A stretch of DNA of 64,000 nt from Desulfolutivibrio sulfoxidireducens. Lineage in GTDB: Bacteria; Desulfobacterota; Desulfovibrionia; Desulfovibrionales; Desulfovibrionaceae. The DNA lies in the NCBI RefSeq assembly GCF_013376475.1, contig NZ_CP045508.1, positions 1,857,501-1,921,500 of the forward strand. Direction: 5' to 3'. Shown piece after piece: positions 18,659 to 28,524 of the stretch. A model generated the notes under the pieces. It saw only the letters and a list, made by a program, of their open reading frames with translations, was not told where the DNA came from and ran no database searches. Position 1 is the stretch's first letter; every line of letters starts with the position of its first letter. The translations under genes and the position numbers were made by a program.

Positions 18659-19048
18659 AGGAATTTCAATGGATTACGCCTTCGGCGGGAAGCCGGGCGT
18701 AGCTCATGTTTTGTATCATCCTCTTTTTCTTGCCACTCGGATATAGTCTCTCCAATTTGTCCCAGAGAAAAGTTCGTAAGGCCCGCCCCATCCGGATCAT
18801 AACGCCACACTGTTCCACCGGGTGTGGAAACTGGCCGAACAGCGCCAACGGTTCGCAGTCCTCGACCGTACATCCTGTTATGGCTGGCAGGCCTTGTCCT
18901 GAAATACAAACGAACTTTCGGGGTGTTCGGGGGGAAGGGCTGTCGTTGCGCCTGAAACGCGGGCGCAAACGTCCGAACCATAAGCGCGCCTGGCCGATGG
19001 GCATCGGCCAGGCGCGCGGGGTTTTACGGGAACCGGGTTCCCCGGGTT
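18659..19048. other. Intergenic region between tRNA-Leu and the RTX gene
   Basis: About 390 bp without a convincing gene on either strand; short frames exist but lack ribosome sites or recognisable sequence. A strong hairpin near its right end is listed separately. tRNA 3' flanks are common integration sites, but I see no integrase gene or duplicated tRNA end in the window. Confidence 0.4.
18984..19017. terminator. 16-bp perfect hairpin downstream of the RTX gene
   Basis: Arms 18984-18999 (GCGCGCCTGGCCGATG) and 19002-19017 are exactly complementary. It lies 32 bp past the stop of the RTX gene. Read on the plus strand it is followed by GGGGTTTT; on the minus strand, the direction of the RTX gene, the following bases (TTATGG) are not a clear U-tract. 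It may act as a transcript-stabilising or terminating stem. Confidence 0.6.
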
Positions 19049-22000
19049 CTAGGCGGTGTAGAAGCTGAAGTTGGCCGCCGACAGGTTCGTCAGGTCGCTG
19101 GCGGCGGTCAGGGAGGTCCCGTCGATCTGGTCGATGGTGGCGACGATGCGCACGCCGCTTTCCGTGGCCACATCCGCGTCGTAGACCAGATAAGCGACGT
19201 TGTCGCTGCCAAGGATCACGGCATAGGCCGAGCCTGTCGCGTCGCCGTGGTTGGCGGCGATGAGGGCGTCGAAGTCGGATGCCGACGTGCCTGTAGCCGC
19301 GGTATCGTCGTAGACCAGGACCGTGTCGCCCGAGGCGAACGAGCCTTCCGATCCCACCGAGACCGTGCCGTCGTAGTTCAGGTTAAGCACGTCGTCCGTG
19401 GCGGTCACCTCCAGGTTGGTGACCTCGTCGGTGTCCGTGGAGCCGATGACGGTAAAAGTGAAGGTATCCGAGCCGTCGCCGCCGGTGAGGGTGTCGTTGC
19501 CCGCGCCGCCGGTTATGACGTTGGCATTCGCATCGCCGGTCAGGGTGTCGGCGTGTTCACTGCCGACTAGGTTTTCGATGGATGACAATAAAAGAGTATA
19601 GGTACCCCAGGTGGCCTCAAGTGTGCTCAGGTCGGCGGTCACGGCGGATGAGGCCTCGCCGAACAGGGCCGTATCCGTACCATCGCCGCCGAGCAGGAAG
19701 TCACTTCCCGTGCCGCCGTCGAGGATGTCGTCGCCCTGGCCGCCGTCGATGGTGTCGTTGCCCGCGCCGCCAATGATGTAGTCGTTGCCCGCGCCGCCAT
19801 CTAAGGCGTTGCCGACCGAGTCGCCGGTCAGGTAGTCGTCGTAGTCGCTGCCGGAGAGGTCCTCGATGGAGGACAGGGTGTCGGTGCTGGAACCCCATCT
19901 CGCCCAGTTCAGGCTCAGGTCCGCCATCACGTATGACGTGGCGGTGGCGAAGGCGGCCATGTCTCTGCCGACGCCGCCGTCGAGGGTGTCGTTGCCCGCG
20001 CCGCCGTCGAGGGTATCATCGCCCTGGTCACCGGTGAGGACGTTGGCGTTCGCGTCGCCGGTCAGGGTGTCGGCGTAGCCACTCCCGGTAATGTTTTCGA
20101 TGGAGACCAGGGTGTCCGTGTACGTTCCAGAGGTCGCGGTATGTGTACTCAAATTGGCGACCACGCCTTCCGTGGCGTCATAATAGCTGGTCATGTCCGT
20201 GCCGTCGCCGCCGTCCAGGGAGTCGTTGCCCAGTCCACCGTACAAGCCGTCGTCGCCATCGCCGCCCAGGATCGTATCGTCGCCGCCGCGGCTCAAAATC
20301 CATAGATCGTTGCCAGCGCCGCCCTCGATAGAGTCGTTTCCCGACCCGGCATCGATGGTATCCTGACCGTCGCCGCCAAAGATAGTGTTGTTGCCGCTGA
20401 GGCCGTACAGGATGTTGCCATTCGCATCGCCGGTCAAGATGTCGTCGTAGTCGCTTCCTTGCAAATATTCGATGGAAATCAGGGTGTCGGTATAGATTCC
20501 AGAGGTCGCTGTGTTCGTCAGCAGACTGGCGACCACGCCCTCCGTGGCGTCTTGAAAGTTGGCCGTATCCATCGAGCCGCCGCCGCCATCCAGCGTGTCG
20601 TTGCCCGCGCCGCCGGCAAGATAGTCGTACCCCGAGCCGCCAATCAGGGAGTCGTTGCCCCCATTCGCCCAGATGTAGTTGGTGCCGTAAGCACCTTCGC
20701 CGGCGGAGAGAAGATCGTCGCCGTCACCGCCGTAGAGGGTGTCGATGCCGTCACCGCCTGAGATGGTGTCGTTGCCCGCGCCGCCAGAGATGGTGTCGTT
20801 GCCCGCGCCGCCGGTTATGCTGTTGGCGTTCGCGTCGCCGGTCAGGGTGTCGGCGTAGTCGCTGCCGGTCAGGTTTTCGATGGAGGTCAAGGAGTCGGTA
20901 TATGATCCCCAGGCCGCCGTGCCCGCGCCGAGGTCGGCGGTCACCGCGGAGGTGGCTGTCGTGTAGGTGGCGGTATCCGTGCCGTCGCCGCCGGAAAGGG
21001 TGTCGTTGCCCGCACCGCCGGAAAGGGAGTCGTTTCCCGCGCCGCCGGAGAGGCTGTCATCGCCAGTGCCGCCGTCGAGGGAGTCGTTGCCGTCACCGCC
21101 GGAAAGGAAGTCGTTGCCCGCGCCGCCGGAAAGGGCGTTGGCGTTCGCGTCGCCGGTCAGGGTGTCGTCGTGGTCGCCGCCCGTCAGGTTTTCGATGGAC
21201 GAAAGGGTGTCGGTATTTGACCCCCAGGCCGCCGTGCCCGCGCCGAGGTCGGCGGTCACTGTGGATGTGGCCGAGGCGTAGGTGGCGGTGTCCGTGCCGT
21301 CGCCGCCATCCAGGGAGTCGTTGCCCGTGCCGCCCGACAGGGTGTCGTTGCCGGTGTGGCCGTAGAGGGTGTCGTTGTCCGCGCCGCCGTCGAGGGTGTC
21401 GTCGTCCGCGCCACCAATGAGGAGATCCTGTCCGTCGCCGCCGTCGAGGGTGTCGTTTTCAGCGCCGCCATAGAGTATGTCGTTGCCCGCGCCGCCATAG
21501 AGTATGTCGTTGCCCGCGACGCCGTCGAGGGTATCGTTGCCATTCCCGCCGGAGATGGTGTCATCGCCCTCGTATCCGATGATCCGGTTGTCATTCGCAT
21601 CGCCGGTCAGGAAGTCGGTGTAGACACTGCCCCCCAGGCTTTCAATGGAGTACAGGGTGTCGGAGGTCGTCCCCCAGGTGGCCGTGCCTGCGCTCAGATC
21701 GGCTGTCACGCCGGATGTGGCCGTGGTACTATAGTCGGCGGTGTCGTTGCCGTCGCCGCCAGCCAGGGTGTTGTCGCCCGCGCCGCCGGACAGGGTGTCG
21801 TTGCCCGCGCCGCCGTCGAGGGTGTCGTTGCCCGCGCCGCCGTCGAGGGTGTCGTCGTTCTCGCCGCCGGACAGGGTGTCGTTGCCCACGCCGCCGTCGA
21901 GAGAGTCGTCGCCCGCGCCGCCGTCGAGAGTGTCGTTGCCCGCGCCGCCTGAGAGGGTATCGTTGCCCGCGCCGCCGGTTGTGCTGTTGTCGTTCGCGTC

Positions 22001-25000
22001 GCCGGTCAGGGTGTCGGCGTAGTCGCTGCCGATGAGGTTTTCGATGGAGGTCAGGGAGTCGGTATATGATCCCCAGGCCGCCGTGCCCGCGCCGAGATCG
22101 GCGGTCACGCCGGAAGTGGCCGCGTCGTAGGAGGCGGTGTCCGTGCCGTCGCCGCCGTCGAGGGAGTCGTTGCCGTCACCGCCGGAAAGGAAGTCGTTGC
22201 CCGCGCCGCCGGAAAGGGCGTTGGCGTTCGCGTCGCCGGTCAGGGTGTCGTCGTGGTCGCTGCCGATGAGGTTTTCGATGGAGGTCAGGGTGTCGGTATT
22301 TGATCCCCAGGCCGCCGTGCCCGCGCCGAGGTCGGCGGTCACTGTGGATGTGGCCGAAGCGTAGGTGGCGGTGTCCGTGCCGTCGCCGCCGGAGAGGGAG
22401 TCGTTGCCCGTGCCGCCGTCGAGGGAGTCGTTGCCCATGCCGCCGTCGAGGGAGTCGTTGCCCGCGCCGCCGGAGAGGGAGTCGTTGTCCGCCTCGCTGC
22501 AGATGTAGTCGTCGCCGTCGCCACCGGAGAGGGTATCGTCGCCCGCGCCGCCGAAAAGGCTATCGGTATCCGCACCGCCGGAGATGGTATCGTCGCCCGC
22601 GCCGCCGTAGAGGAGATCGGAACCCGCGTCGCCGTCCAGCGAATCGTTGCCGTCGCCGCCGGAAAGGACGTTGGCGTTCGCGTTGCCGGTCAGGGTATCG
22701 TCGTAGTCGCCGCCCGTCAGATTTTCGATGGACGAAAGGGTGTCGGTATGTGACCCCCAGGTCGCTGTGCCCACGCCCAGGTCGGCGGTCACGGCCGATG
22801 TGGCATCCAGAAAGGAGGCGGTGTCCGTGCCGTCGCCGCCGTCCAGGGAGTCGTTGCCCGTGCCGCCGGAGAGGGAGTCGTTGCCCGCGCCGCCGGAGAG
22901 GGAGTCGTTGCCCGCGCTGCCGGACAGGGTGTCGTTGCCCGCGCCGCCATCAAAGAGGTTGGCGGCGTCATTCCCCACCAGTTTGTCGCTGTAGGAGGTT
23001 CCGACCAGATTTTCAATGTCTGTGACGGTGTCGGTGGAAGACGAGTCTTCGAGGTCCTCGTTTTTATACACAAGCCCAAAACTCAAATACGCCCTCACAC
23101 TGTCCGCCATGGACGCATAGGAAAGGGTATCCGTGCCGTCGCCGCCGGAGAGGGTGTCGTTGCCGTCGCTGCCGGACAGGGAATCGTTGCCCGCGCCGCC
23201 GGTGAGGACGTTGGCGTTCACGTCGCCGGTCAGGGTATCGGCGTAGTCGCTGCCGATGAGGTTTTCGATGGAGGTCAGGGTGTCGGAGTTAGTCCCCCAT
23301 GTGGCCGTGCCGGTGGCCAGATTGGAGGTCACCGCGGAGGTTGCCGAGGCGTAGGTGGCGGTGTCCGTGCCGTCGTCACCGTCAAGGGTGTTGTCGCCCG
23401 CGTCGCCTGAGAGGGAGTCGTTGCCTGTGCCGCCGTCCAGGGAATCGTTGCCTGTGCCGCCGTCCAGGGAATCGTTGCCCGTGCCGCCGTCCAGGGAATC
23501 GTTGCCGGCGCTGCCGGACAGGGTGTCGTTTCCCGCGCCGCCTGAGAGGACATTGTCCCTGGAACTGCCGGTCAGGGAGTCGGCATAGGCGCTGCCGGTG
23601 AGGTTTTCCATGGTGGTCACGGTGTCGACGTTTTCCCCCCAGATGGCCGTGCCGGCGCTTAAACTGGCGGTTACGGCGGATGTGGCCGCAACGTAGCTGG
23701 CGGTGTCCGATCCGTCGCCGCCGGAAAGGATGTTTATGCCCGTGCCGCCGAAAAGGATGTCATTGCCGTCCCCGCCTTTTATGGTGTCGTTGCCCGTGCC
23801 GCCGTCGAGGGAGTCGTTGCCCGCGCCGCCGTCGAGGGAGTCGTTGCCCGCGCCGCCGTCGAGGCTGTCGTTGCCGTCGCCGCCCAAGAGTGTGTCGTTG
23901 CCCGCGCCGCCGTCGAGGCTGTCGTTGCCCTCGCCGCCGCTCAGGAGGTTGTCGCGTGCGTCTCCGGTCAGCCTGTCGTCGAAGGCGCTTCCCACAAGGT
24001 TTTCCATCTCCGAGAGGGTATCTGTAAACTCACTCCAGGTCGCCGTTCCCTCGCTCAGATTCGCGGTCACCGCGGCCGTGACGCCATCGTAGGAGGCTGA
24101 ATCCGTATCATCCCCGCCGTTGAGGGTGTCGTTGCCCGCGCCGCCGTTGAGGGTGTCGTTGCCCGCGCCACCGAAAAGTTCGTCGTTGTCCTCCTCGCCA
24201 TACAGACTGTCGTTACCCGCGTCGCCATGCAGGCTATCGTTGTCCGCGTCGCCATACATCTCGTCGTTGCCCACGCCGCCCGCGAGAAGGTTGGCGGTGT
24301 TATCACCAGTCAGGAAGTCGTCATAGGCGGAGCCGATCAGGTTCTCAATTCCGGAAACGATGTCTGGCGGCAAAGATATTGTCTCAGCTTGCTTATAGAC
24401 AAGACCGATAGGTAAGTAGGCCCGCACGGACCCCGTCTCGTTTTCGTAGGAAACCGTATCCGTGCCGTCTCCTCCGTTGAGGGTGTCCGCGCCCGCGCTG
24501 CCGAAGAGGGAATCGTTGCCCGCACCGCCATCCAGGGAATCGTTGCCCGCGCCGCCGTCCAGGGAATCGTTGCCGGCGCTGCCGGACAGGGTGTCGTTTT
24601 CCGCGCCGCCTGAGAGGACATTGTCCTTGGAGCTGCCGGTCAGGGAGTCGGCATAGGCGCTGCCGGTCAGGTTTTCCATGGAGGACAGGGTGTCGGCGTT
24701 CGACCCCCAGGTCGCCGTGCCCGCGCTTAAGTTCGCGGTCACGGCTGATGTGGCCGAGGCGTAGGTCGTGGTGTCCGTGCCGTCGCCGCCGGAAAGCGCG
24801 TTCGTTCCCTCGCCTCCGGCCAGGATGTCGTCTCCGTCTCCGCCTTTGACGGTATCGTTGCCGGCGCCCCCGTCGAGACTGTCGTTGCCTGTTCCGCCAT
24901 CGAGGCTATCGTTGCCGGCGCTTCCGGACAGGGTGTCGTTGCCCTCGCCGCCAGCAAGGGCGTTGTCCTTGGAACTGCCGGTCAGGCTGTCGGCATAGGA

Positions 25001-27799
25001 GCCGCCGGTCAGGTTTTCCATGGAGGACAGGGTGTCGGCGTTCGACCCCCAGGTCGCCGTGCCCGCGCTCAAGTTCGCGGTCACGGCTGATGTGGCCGAG
25101 GCGTAGCTGGCGGTGTCCGATCCGTCGCCGCCGGAAAGGATGTTTATGCCCGTGCCGCCGAAAAGGATGTCATTGCCGTCGCCGCCCTTTATGGTGTCGT
25201 TGCCGGCGCCTCCGTCGAGGCTGTCGTTGCCTGTTCCTCCGTCGAGGCTGTCGTTGCCGGCGCTGCCGGCCAGGGTGTCGTCGCCCTCGCCGCCAGCAAG
25301 GGCGTTGTCCTTGGAACTGCCGGTCAGGCTGTCGGCATAGGAGCCGCCGGTCAGGTTTTCCATGGAGGACAGGGTGTCGGCGTTTTCCTCCCAGATGGCC
25401 GTGCCGGCGCTTAAGCTGGCGGTTACGGCGGATTTTGCGGCGGCGTAGCTGGCGGTGTCCGATCCGTCGCCGCCGGAAAGGATGTTTATGCCCGTGCCGC
25501 CGAAAAGGAAGTCATTGCCGTCGCCGGCTTTTATGGTGTCGTTGCCGGCGCCTCCGTCGAGGCTGTCGTTGCCTGTTCCTCCGTCGAGGCTGTCGTTGCC
25601 GGCGCTGCCGGCCAGGGTGTCGTCGCCCTCGCCGCCAGCAAGGGCGTTGTCCTTGGAACTGCCGGTCAGGCTGTCGGCATAGGAGCCGCCGGTCAGGTTT
25701 TCCATGGAGGACAGGGTGTCGGCGTTCGACCCCCAGGTCGCCATGCCCGCGCTTAAGTTCGCGGTCACGGCTGATGTGGCCGAGGCGTAGGTCGTGGTGT
25801 CCGTGCCGTCACCGCCGGAAAGCGCGTTCGTTCCCTCGCCGCCGGCCAGGATGTCGTCTCCGTCTCCGCCTTTGACGGTATCGTTGCCGTCTCCGCCATT
25901 GAGGCTATCGTTGCCGTCTCCGCCATCGAGGCTGTCGTTGCCTGTTCCTCCGTCGAGGCTGTCGTTGCCGGCGCTGCCGGCCAGGGTGTCGTCGCCCTCG
26001 CCGCCAGCAAGGGCGTTGTCCTTGGAACTGCCGGTCAGGCTGTCGGCATAGGAGCCGCCGGTCAGGTTTTCCATGGAGGACAGGGTATCGGCGTTCGATC
26101 CCCAGGTCGCCGAGCCCGCGCTTAAGTTCGCGGTCACGCCGGAGGTGGCCGAGGCGTAGGTTGCGGTATCCGTGCCGTCGCCGCCGGAAAGCGCGTTCGT
26201 TCCCTCGCCGCCGGCCAGGATGTCGTCTCCGTCTCCGCCTTTGACGGTATCGTTGCCGGCGCCCCCGTCGAGACTGTCGTTGCCTGTTCCGCCGTCCAGG
26301 GAATCGTTGCCGGCGCTGCCGGACAGGGTGTCGTTGCCCTCGCCGCCAGCAAGGGCGTTGTCCTTGGAACTGCCGGTCAGGCTGTCGGCATAGGAGCCAC
26401 CGGTCAGGTTTTCCATGGAGGACAGGGTGTCGGCGTTCGACCCCCAGGTCGCCGTGCCCGCGCTCAAGTTCGCGGTCACGCCGGATGTGGCGGCGGCGTA
26501 GCTGGCGGTGTCCGTGCCGTCGCCGCCGGAAAGCACGTTTGTGCCCGTATCCCCAGAGAGGAGGTCGTTGTCGTCCCCGCCCTTGATGGTGTCGTTGCCC
26601 GCGCCGCCATCGAGGCTATCGTTGCCGGCGCCTCCGTCGAGGCTGTCGTTGTCTGTTCCTCCGTCGAGGCTGTCGTTGCCGGCGCTGCCGGCCAGGGTGT
26701 CGTCGTCCTCGCCGCCAGCAAGGGCGTTGTCCTTGGAACTGCCGGTCAGGCTGTCGGCATAGGAGCCGCCGGTCAGGTTTTCCATGGAGGACAGGGTGTC
26801 GGCGTTCGACCCCCAGGTCGCCGTGCCCGTGCTCAAGTTCGCGGTCACGCCGGATGTGGCCGAGGCGTAGGTCGCGGTGTCCGTGCCGTCGCCGCCGAGC
26901 AGGAAGTCACTTCCAGGGCCGCCGTCGAGGGTGTCGTTGCCCACGTCGCCGTGCAGATCGTCGTTGCCCGCGCCGCCGTCGAGGCTGTCGTTGCCGGCGT
27001 TGCCGAGCAGATTGTCGTTGCCCGCGCCGCCGTCGAGGCTGTCGTTGCCGGCGTCGCCGAGCAGATCGTCGTTGCCCGCGCCGCCGTCGAGGGTGTCGTT
27101 GCCGGCGTTGCCGTACAGATCGTCGTTGCCCGCGCCGCCGTCAAAGAGGTTGGCGGCGTCATTCCCTACCAGGTCGTCGCCGTAGGAGGTTCCGACCAGA
27201 TTCTCAATGTCTGTGACGGTGTCGATGGAGAACGATTCTTCAAGATCGTCGTTTTTATATACAAGCCCAGAATCCAAATACGCCTTCACATAGTCCGTCA
27301 TGGTCGCATAGGAAATGGTGTCCGTGCCGTTGCCACCGTCCAGGGAGTCGTTGCCCGCGCCGCCGTCAAGGGAGTCGTTGCCTGTGCCGCCGTCCAGGGA
27401 GTCGTTGCCGGCGCTGCCGGACAGGGTGTCGTTTCCCGCGCCGCCTGAGAGGACATTGTCCTTGGAGCTGCCGGTCAGGCTGTCGGCATAGGAGCCACCG
27501 GTCAGGTTTTCCATGGAGGACAGGGTGTCGGCGTTCGCCCCCCAGGTCGCCGTGCCCGCGCTCAAGTTCGCGGTCACGCCGGAGGTGGCCGAGGCGTAGG
27601 TTGCGGTATCCGTGCCGTCGCCGCCGGAAAGGATGTTTATGCCCGTATCCCCCGAGAGGAGGTCGTTGTCGTCCCCGCCCTTGATGGTGTCGTTGCCCGC
27701 GCTGCCGGAGATCGTATCGTCTCCGCCAAGAGCGGACGCAAGGTCGGCTTCGGTCGTTCCGGTCCATACATCCGCAGCGTTGGTTCCGGTCCAATTCAT
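19049..27799 (-). CDS. Giant RTX (hemolysin-type calcium-binding repeat) protein, 2916 aa
   Basis: Nearly the whole product consists of GGxGxDxLxGG-type nonapeptides (GNDTLSGGAGNDSLDGG and variants) that form calcium-loaded beta-rolls outside the cell. Between them a ~60-residue spacer recurs (DGTDTATYASATSGVTANLS, then ATWGSNADTLSSMENLTG, then YADSLTG); I count 24 such spacer modules. Three of them carry a different insert with a Leu-Val-Tyr-Lys core. The last ~142 residues are not repetitive and end in LTNLSAANFSFYTA, the kind of hydrophobic C-terminal tail used as a type I secretion signal. There is no N-terminal signal peptide. No type I ABC exporter, adaptor or catalytic domain is adjacent. 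The N-terminus (MNWTGTNAADVWTGTTEADL) begins the repeats at once, so it is probably a surface or adhesion/matrix protein rather than a toxin. Confidence 0.93.
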   Translation of the reverse strand: MNWTGTNAADVWTGTTEADLASALGGDDTISGSAGNDTIKGGDDNDLLSGDTGINILSGGDGTDTATYASATSGVTANLSAGTATWGANADTLSSMENLTGGSYADSLTGSSKDNVLSGGAGNDTLSGSAGNDSLDGGTGNDSLDGGAGNDSLDGGNGTDTISYATMTDYVKAYLDSGLVYKNDDLEESFSIDTVTDIENLVGTSYGDDLVGNDAANLFDGGAGNDDLYGNAGNDTLDGGAGNDDLLGDAGNDSLDGGAGNDNLLGNAGNDSLDGGAGNDDLHGDVGNDTLDGGPGSDFLLGGDGTDTATYASATSGVTANLSTGTATWGSNADTLSSMENLTGGSYADSLTGSSKDNALAGGEDDDTLAGSAGNDSLDGGTDNDSLDGGAGNDSLDGGAGNDTIKGGDDNDLLSGDTGTNVLSGGDGTDTASYAAATSGVTANLSAGTATWGSNADTLSSMENLTGGSYADSLTGSSKDNALAGGEGNDTLSGSAGNDSLDGGTGNDSLDGGAGNDTVKGGDGDDILAGGEGTNALSGGDGTDTATYASATSGVTANLSAGSATWGSNADTLSSMENLTGGSYADSLTGSSKDNALAGGEGDDTLAGSAGNDSLDGGTGNDSLDGGDGNDSLNGGDGNDTVKGGDGDDILAGGEGTNALSGGDGTDTTTYASATSAVTANLSAGMATWGSNADTLSSMENLTGGSYADSLTGSSKDNALAGGEGDDTLAGSAGNDSLDGGTGNDSLDGGAGNDTIKAGDGNDFLFGGTGINILSGGDGSDTASYAAAKSAVTASLSAGTAIWEENADTLSSMENLTGGSYADSLTGSSKDNALAGGEGDDTLAGSAGNDSLDGGTGNDSLDGGAGNDTIKGGDGNDILFGGTGINILSGGDGSDTASYASATSAVTANLSAGTATWGSNADTLSSMENLTGGSYADSLTGSSKDNALAGGEGNDTLSGSAGNDSLDGGTGNDSLDGGAGNDTVKGGDGDDILAGGEGTNALSGGDGTDTTTYASATSAVTANLSAGTATWGSNADTLSSMENLTGSAYADSLTGSSKDNVLSGGAENDTLSGSAGNDSLDGGAGNDSLDGGAGNDSLFGSAGADTLNGGDGTDTVSYENETGSVRAYLPIGLVYKQAETISLPPDIVSGIENLIGSAYDDFLTGDNTANLLAGGVGNDEMYGDADNDSLHGDAGNDSLYGEEDNDELFGGAGNDTLNGGAGNDTLNGGDDTDSASYDGVTAAVTANLSEGTATWSEFTDTLSEMENLVGSAFDDRLTGDARDNLLSGGEGNDSLDGGAGNDTLLGGDGNDSLDGGAGNDSLDGGAGNDSLDGGTGNDTIKGGDGNDILFGGTGINILSGGDGSDTASYVAATSAVTASLSAGTAIWGENVDTVTTMENLTGSAYADSLTGSSRDNVLSGGAGNDTLSGSAGNDSLDGGTGNDSLDGGTGNDSLDGGTGNDSLSGDAGDNTLDGDDGTDTATYASATSAVTSNLATGTATWGTNSDTLTSIENLIGSDYADTLTGDVNANVLTGGAGNDSLSGSDGNDTLSGGDGTDTLSYASMADSVRAYLSFGLVYKNEDLEDSSSTDTVTDIENLVGTSYSDKLVGNDAANLFDGGAGNDTLSGSAGNDSLSGGAGNDSLSGGTGNDSLDGGDGTDTASFLDATSAVTADLGVGTATWGSHTDTLSSIENLTGGDYDDTLTGNANANVLSGGDGNDSLDGDAGSDLLYGGAGDDTISGGADTDSLFGGAGDDTLSGGDGDDYICSEADNDSLSGGAGNDSLDGGMGNDSLDGGTGNDSLSGGDGTDTATYASATSTVTADLGAGTAAWGSNTDTLTSIENLIGSDHDDTLTGDANANALSGGAGNDFLSGGDGNDSLDGGDGTDTASYDAATSGVTADLGAGTAAWGSYTDSLTSIENLIGSDYADTLTGDANDNSTTGGAGNDTLSGGAGNDTLDGGAGDDSLDGGVGNDTLSGGENDDTLDGGAGNDTLDGGAGNDTLSGGAGDNTLAGGDGNDTADYSTTATSGVTADLSAGTATWGTTSDTLYSIESLGGSVYTDFLTGDANDNRIIGYEGDDTISGGNGNDTLDGVAGNDILYGGAGNDILYGGAENDTLDGGDGQDLLIGGADDDTLDGGADNDTLYGHTGNDTLSGGTGNDSLDGGDGTDTATYASATSTVTADLGAGTAAWGSNTDTLSSIENLTGGDHDDTLTGDANANALSGGAGNDFLSGGDGNDSLDGGTGDDSLSGGAGNDSLSGGAGNDTLSGGDGTDTATYTTATSAVTADLGAGTAAWGSYTDSLTSIENLTGSDYADTLTGDANANSITGGAGNDTISGGAGNDTISGGDGIDTLYGGDGDDLLSAGEGAYGTNYIWANGGNDSLIGGSGYDYLAGGAGNDTLDGGGGSMDTANFQDATEGVVASLLTNTATSGIYTDTLISIEYLQGSDYDDILTGDANGNILYGLSGNNTIFGGDGQDTIDAGSGNDSIEGGAGNDLWILSRGGDDTILGGDGDDGLYGGLGNDSLDGGDGTDMTSYYDATEGVVANLSTHTATSGTYTDTLVSIENITGSGYADTLTGDANANVLTGDQGDDTLDGGAGNDTLDGGVGRDMAAFATATSYVMADLSLNWARWGSSTDTLSSIEDLSGSDYDDYLTGDSVGNALDGGAGNDYIIGGAGNDTIDGGQGDDILDGGTGSDFLLGGDGTDTALFGEASSAVTADLSTLEATWGTYTLLLSSIENLVGSEHADTLTGDANANVITGGAGNDTLTGGDGSDTFTFTVIGSTDTDEVTNLEVTATDDVLNLNYDGTVSVGSEGSFASGDTVLVYDDTAATGTSASDFDALIAANHGDATGSAYAVILGSDNVAYLVYDADVATESGVRIVATIDQIDGTSLTAASDLTNLSAANFSFYTA
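19478..27760 (-). repeat. In-gene repeat array: ~24 modules of RTX nonapeptides plus spacer
   Basis: The array spans nearly the whole RTX gene. The modules in the N-terminal half (high coordinates, about 23700-27600) are almost identical to one another, including SSKDNALAGGEG and YADSLTGSSKDN. Those in the C-terminal half (about 19500-23300) are more diverged (DANANVLTGG, VTADLGAGTAAW). This gradient suggests recent duplication or gene conversion at one end. The opposite strand shows long open frames purely as a by-product of the repeated codons. Confidence 0.9.
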
Positions 27800-28293
27800 G
27801 GTGTTGACCTTTTCTCTCGAGTTAAAAATTCAAAAATTTTGCATACTATATCTTTTCGAGTATGGCCATGCGTCGATAATGTCAATTCAAAAAGTTGGTG
27901 TTCGTTGTATTTGCAGGAGGATATGTGATTCCTCAGGCTGATTTTTGGTTTTGAAAATGTACATGGATCCTGTTTTCAGACCTTGAACGCCACGTCCCCA
28001 AGCCTGAAATCCAATTGCCAAAAAAATGCTTGCCAAAGAGGGCGGGCTTTTTTATGACCTCGAAAGCAATTTTGATTCTCTTTCTCAATGAGGCGTACGA
28101 AGTTGATGGCAGTCCGTCCCAAGCCGGGGAGAAGGGTCGCGAGCACGTCCGCGAAGACCGTCCCGGACAATCCGCCGACCTTGTCGCATCCATGAACATG
28201 CACGGACGATTAGGCCTTGCCGTCGTCGCGAAATCGTCCCGGGCAGGGAAAGGCACTGCCCAAAACGGCGCAACCCGCTTTCTGGGAGGAAAT
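27800..28293. other. AT-rich divergent intergenic region between RTX and feoA
   Basis: About 490 bp with no supportable gene. 27810-27990 is strikingly AT-rich compared with the rest of the window. On the minus strand TTGACA occurs within 27887-27893 and TATAGT about 29 bp further on, too far apart for a standard promoter pair. A purine-rich AAAGG precedes the RTX ATG. The feoA side must hold the feoAB promoter. I saw no convincing Fur box. Confidence 0.4.
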
Positions 28294-28524
28294 ATGACCC
28301 TCGGAGAACTGAGACCAGGCTGCCGTTGTTGCGTCAGGCGGCTGCGGGCCAGGGGGATCTTGTGTCGCAGGCTGATGGATCTGGGTTTTTATCCCGGGGT
28401 GCATATCAAGGTGCTGCGCAATGCGCCCTTGCGGGATCCGGTGGAACTTGAAATCGACGGGTATTTTTTGAGCATTCGCCGTAGCGAGGCCCATGAGGTG
28501 GAGGTCGAGTCGCATGAAGCGTAA
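28294..28524 (+). CDS. feoA: FeoA-type SH3-domain protein of the ferrous iron transporter
   Basis: The product has 76 residues. ATG at 28294 is preceded by the ribosome site GGGAGGA; a longer upstream frame has no such support and reads as arbitrary sequence. The fold markers are those of FeoA (RLRARGILCRRLMDLGFYPG, LRDPVELEIDGYFLSIRRSEA). FeoA binds FeoB and supports Fe(II) uptake. The gene overlaps feoB by 11 bp. Confidence 0.9.
   Translation: MTLGELRPGCRCCVRRLRARGILCRRLMDLGFYPGVHIKVLRNAPLRDPVELEIDGYFLSIRRSEAHEVEVESHEA

Noticed and set aside
18572..19048. tRNA-Leu 3' end as an integration site for a mobile element containing the RTX gene.
   Set aside because: No integrase, no duplicated tRNA end and no phage or plasmid genes are seen in the window.
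19247..27941. Many long open frames on the plus strand and other frames across the RTX gene, rich in Arg/Pro/Ser or Val/Ala.
   Set aside because: They are by-products of the repeated codons of the RTX array. None has a ribosome site or a recognisable domain, and their composition is that of antisense repeats.
28015..28293. Upstream extension of feoA in the same frame (about 93 more residues).
   Set aside because: The extra sequence is arbitrary, lacks a ribosome site, and precedes the clear GGGAGGA-ATG start of a normal-length FeoA.
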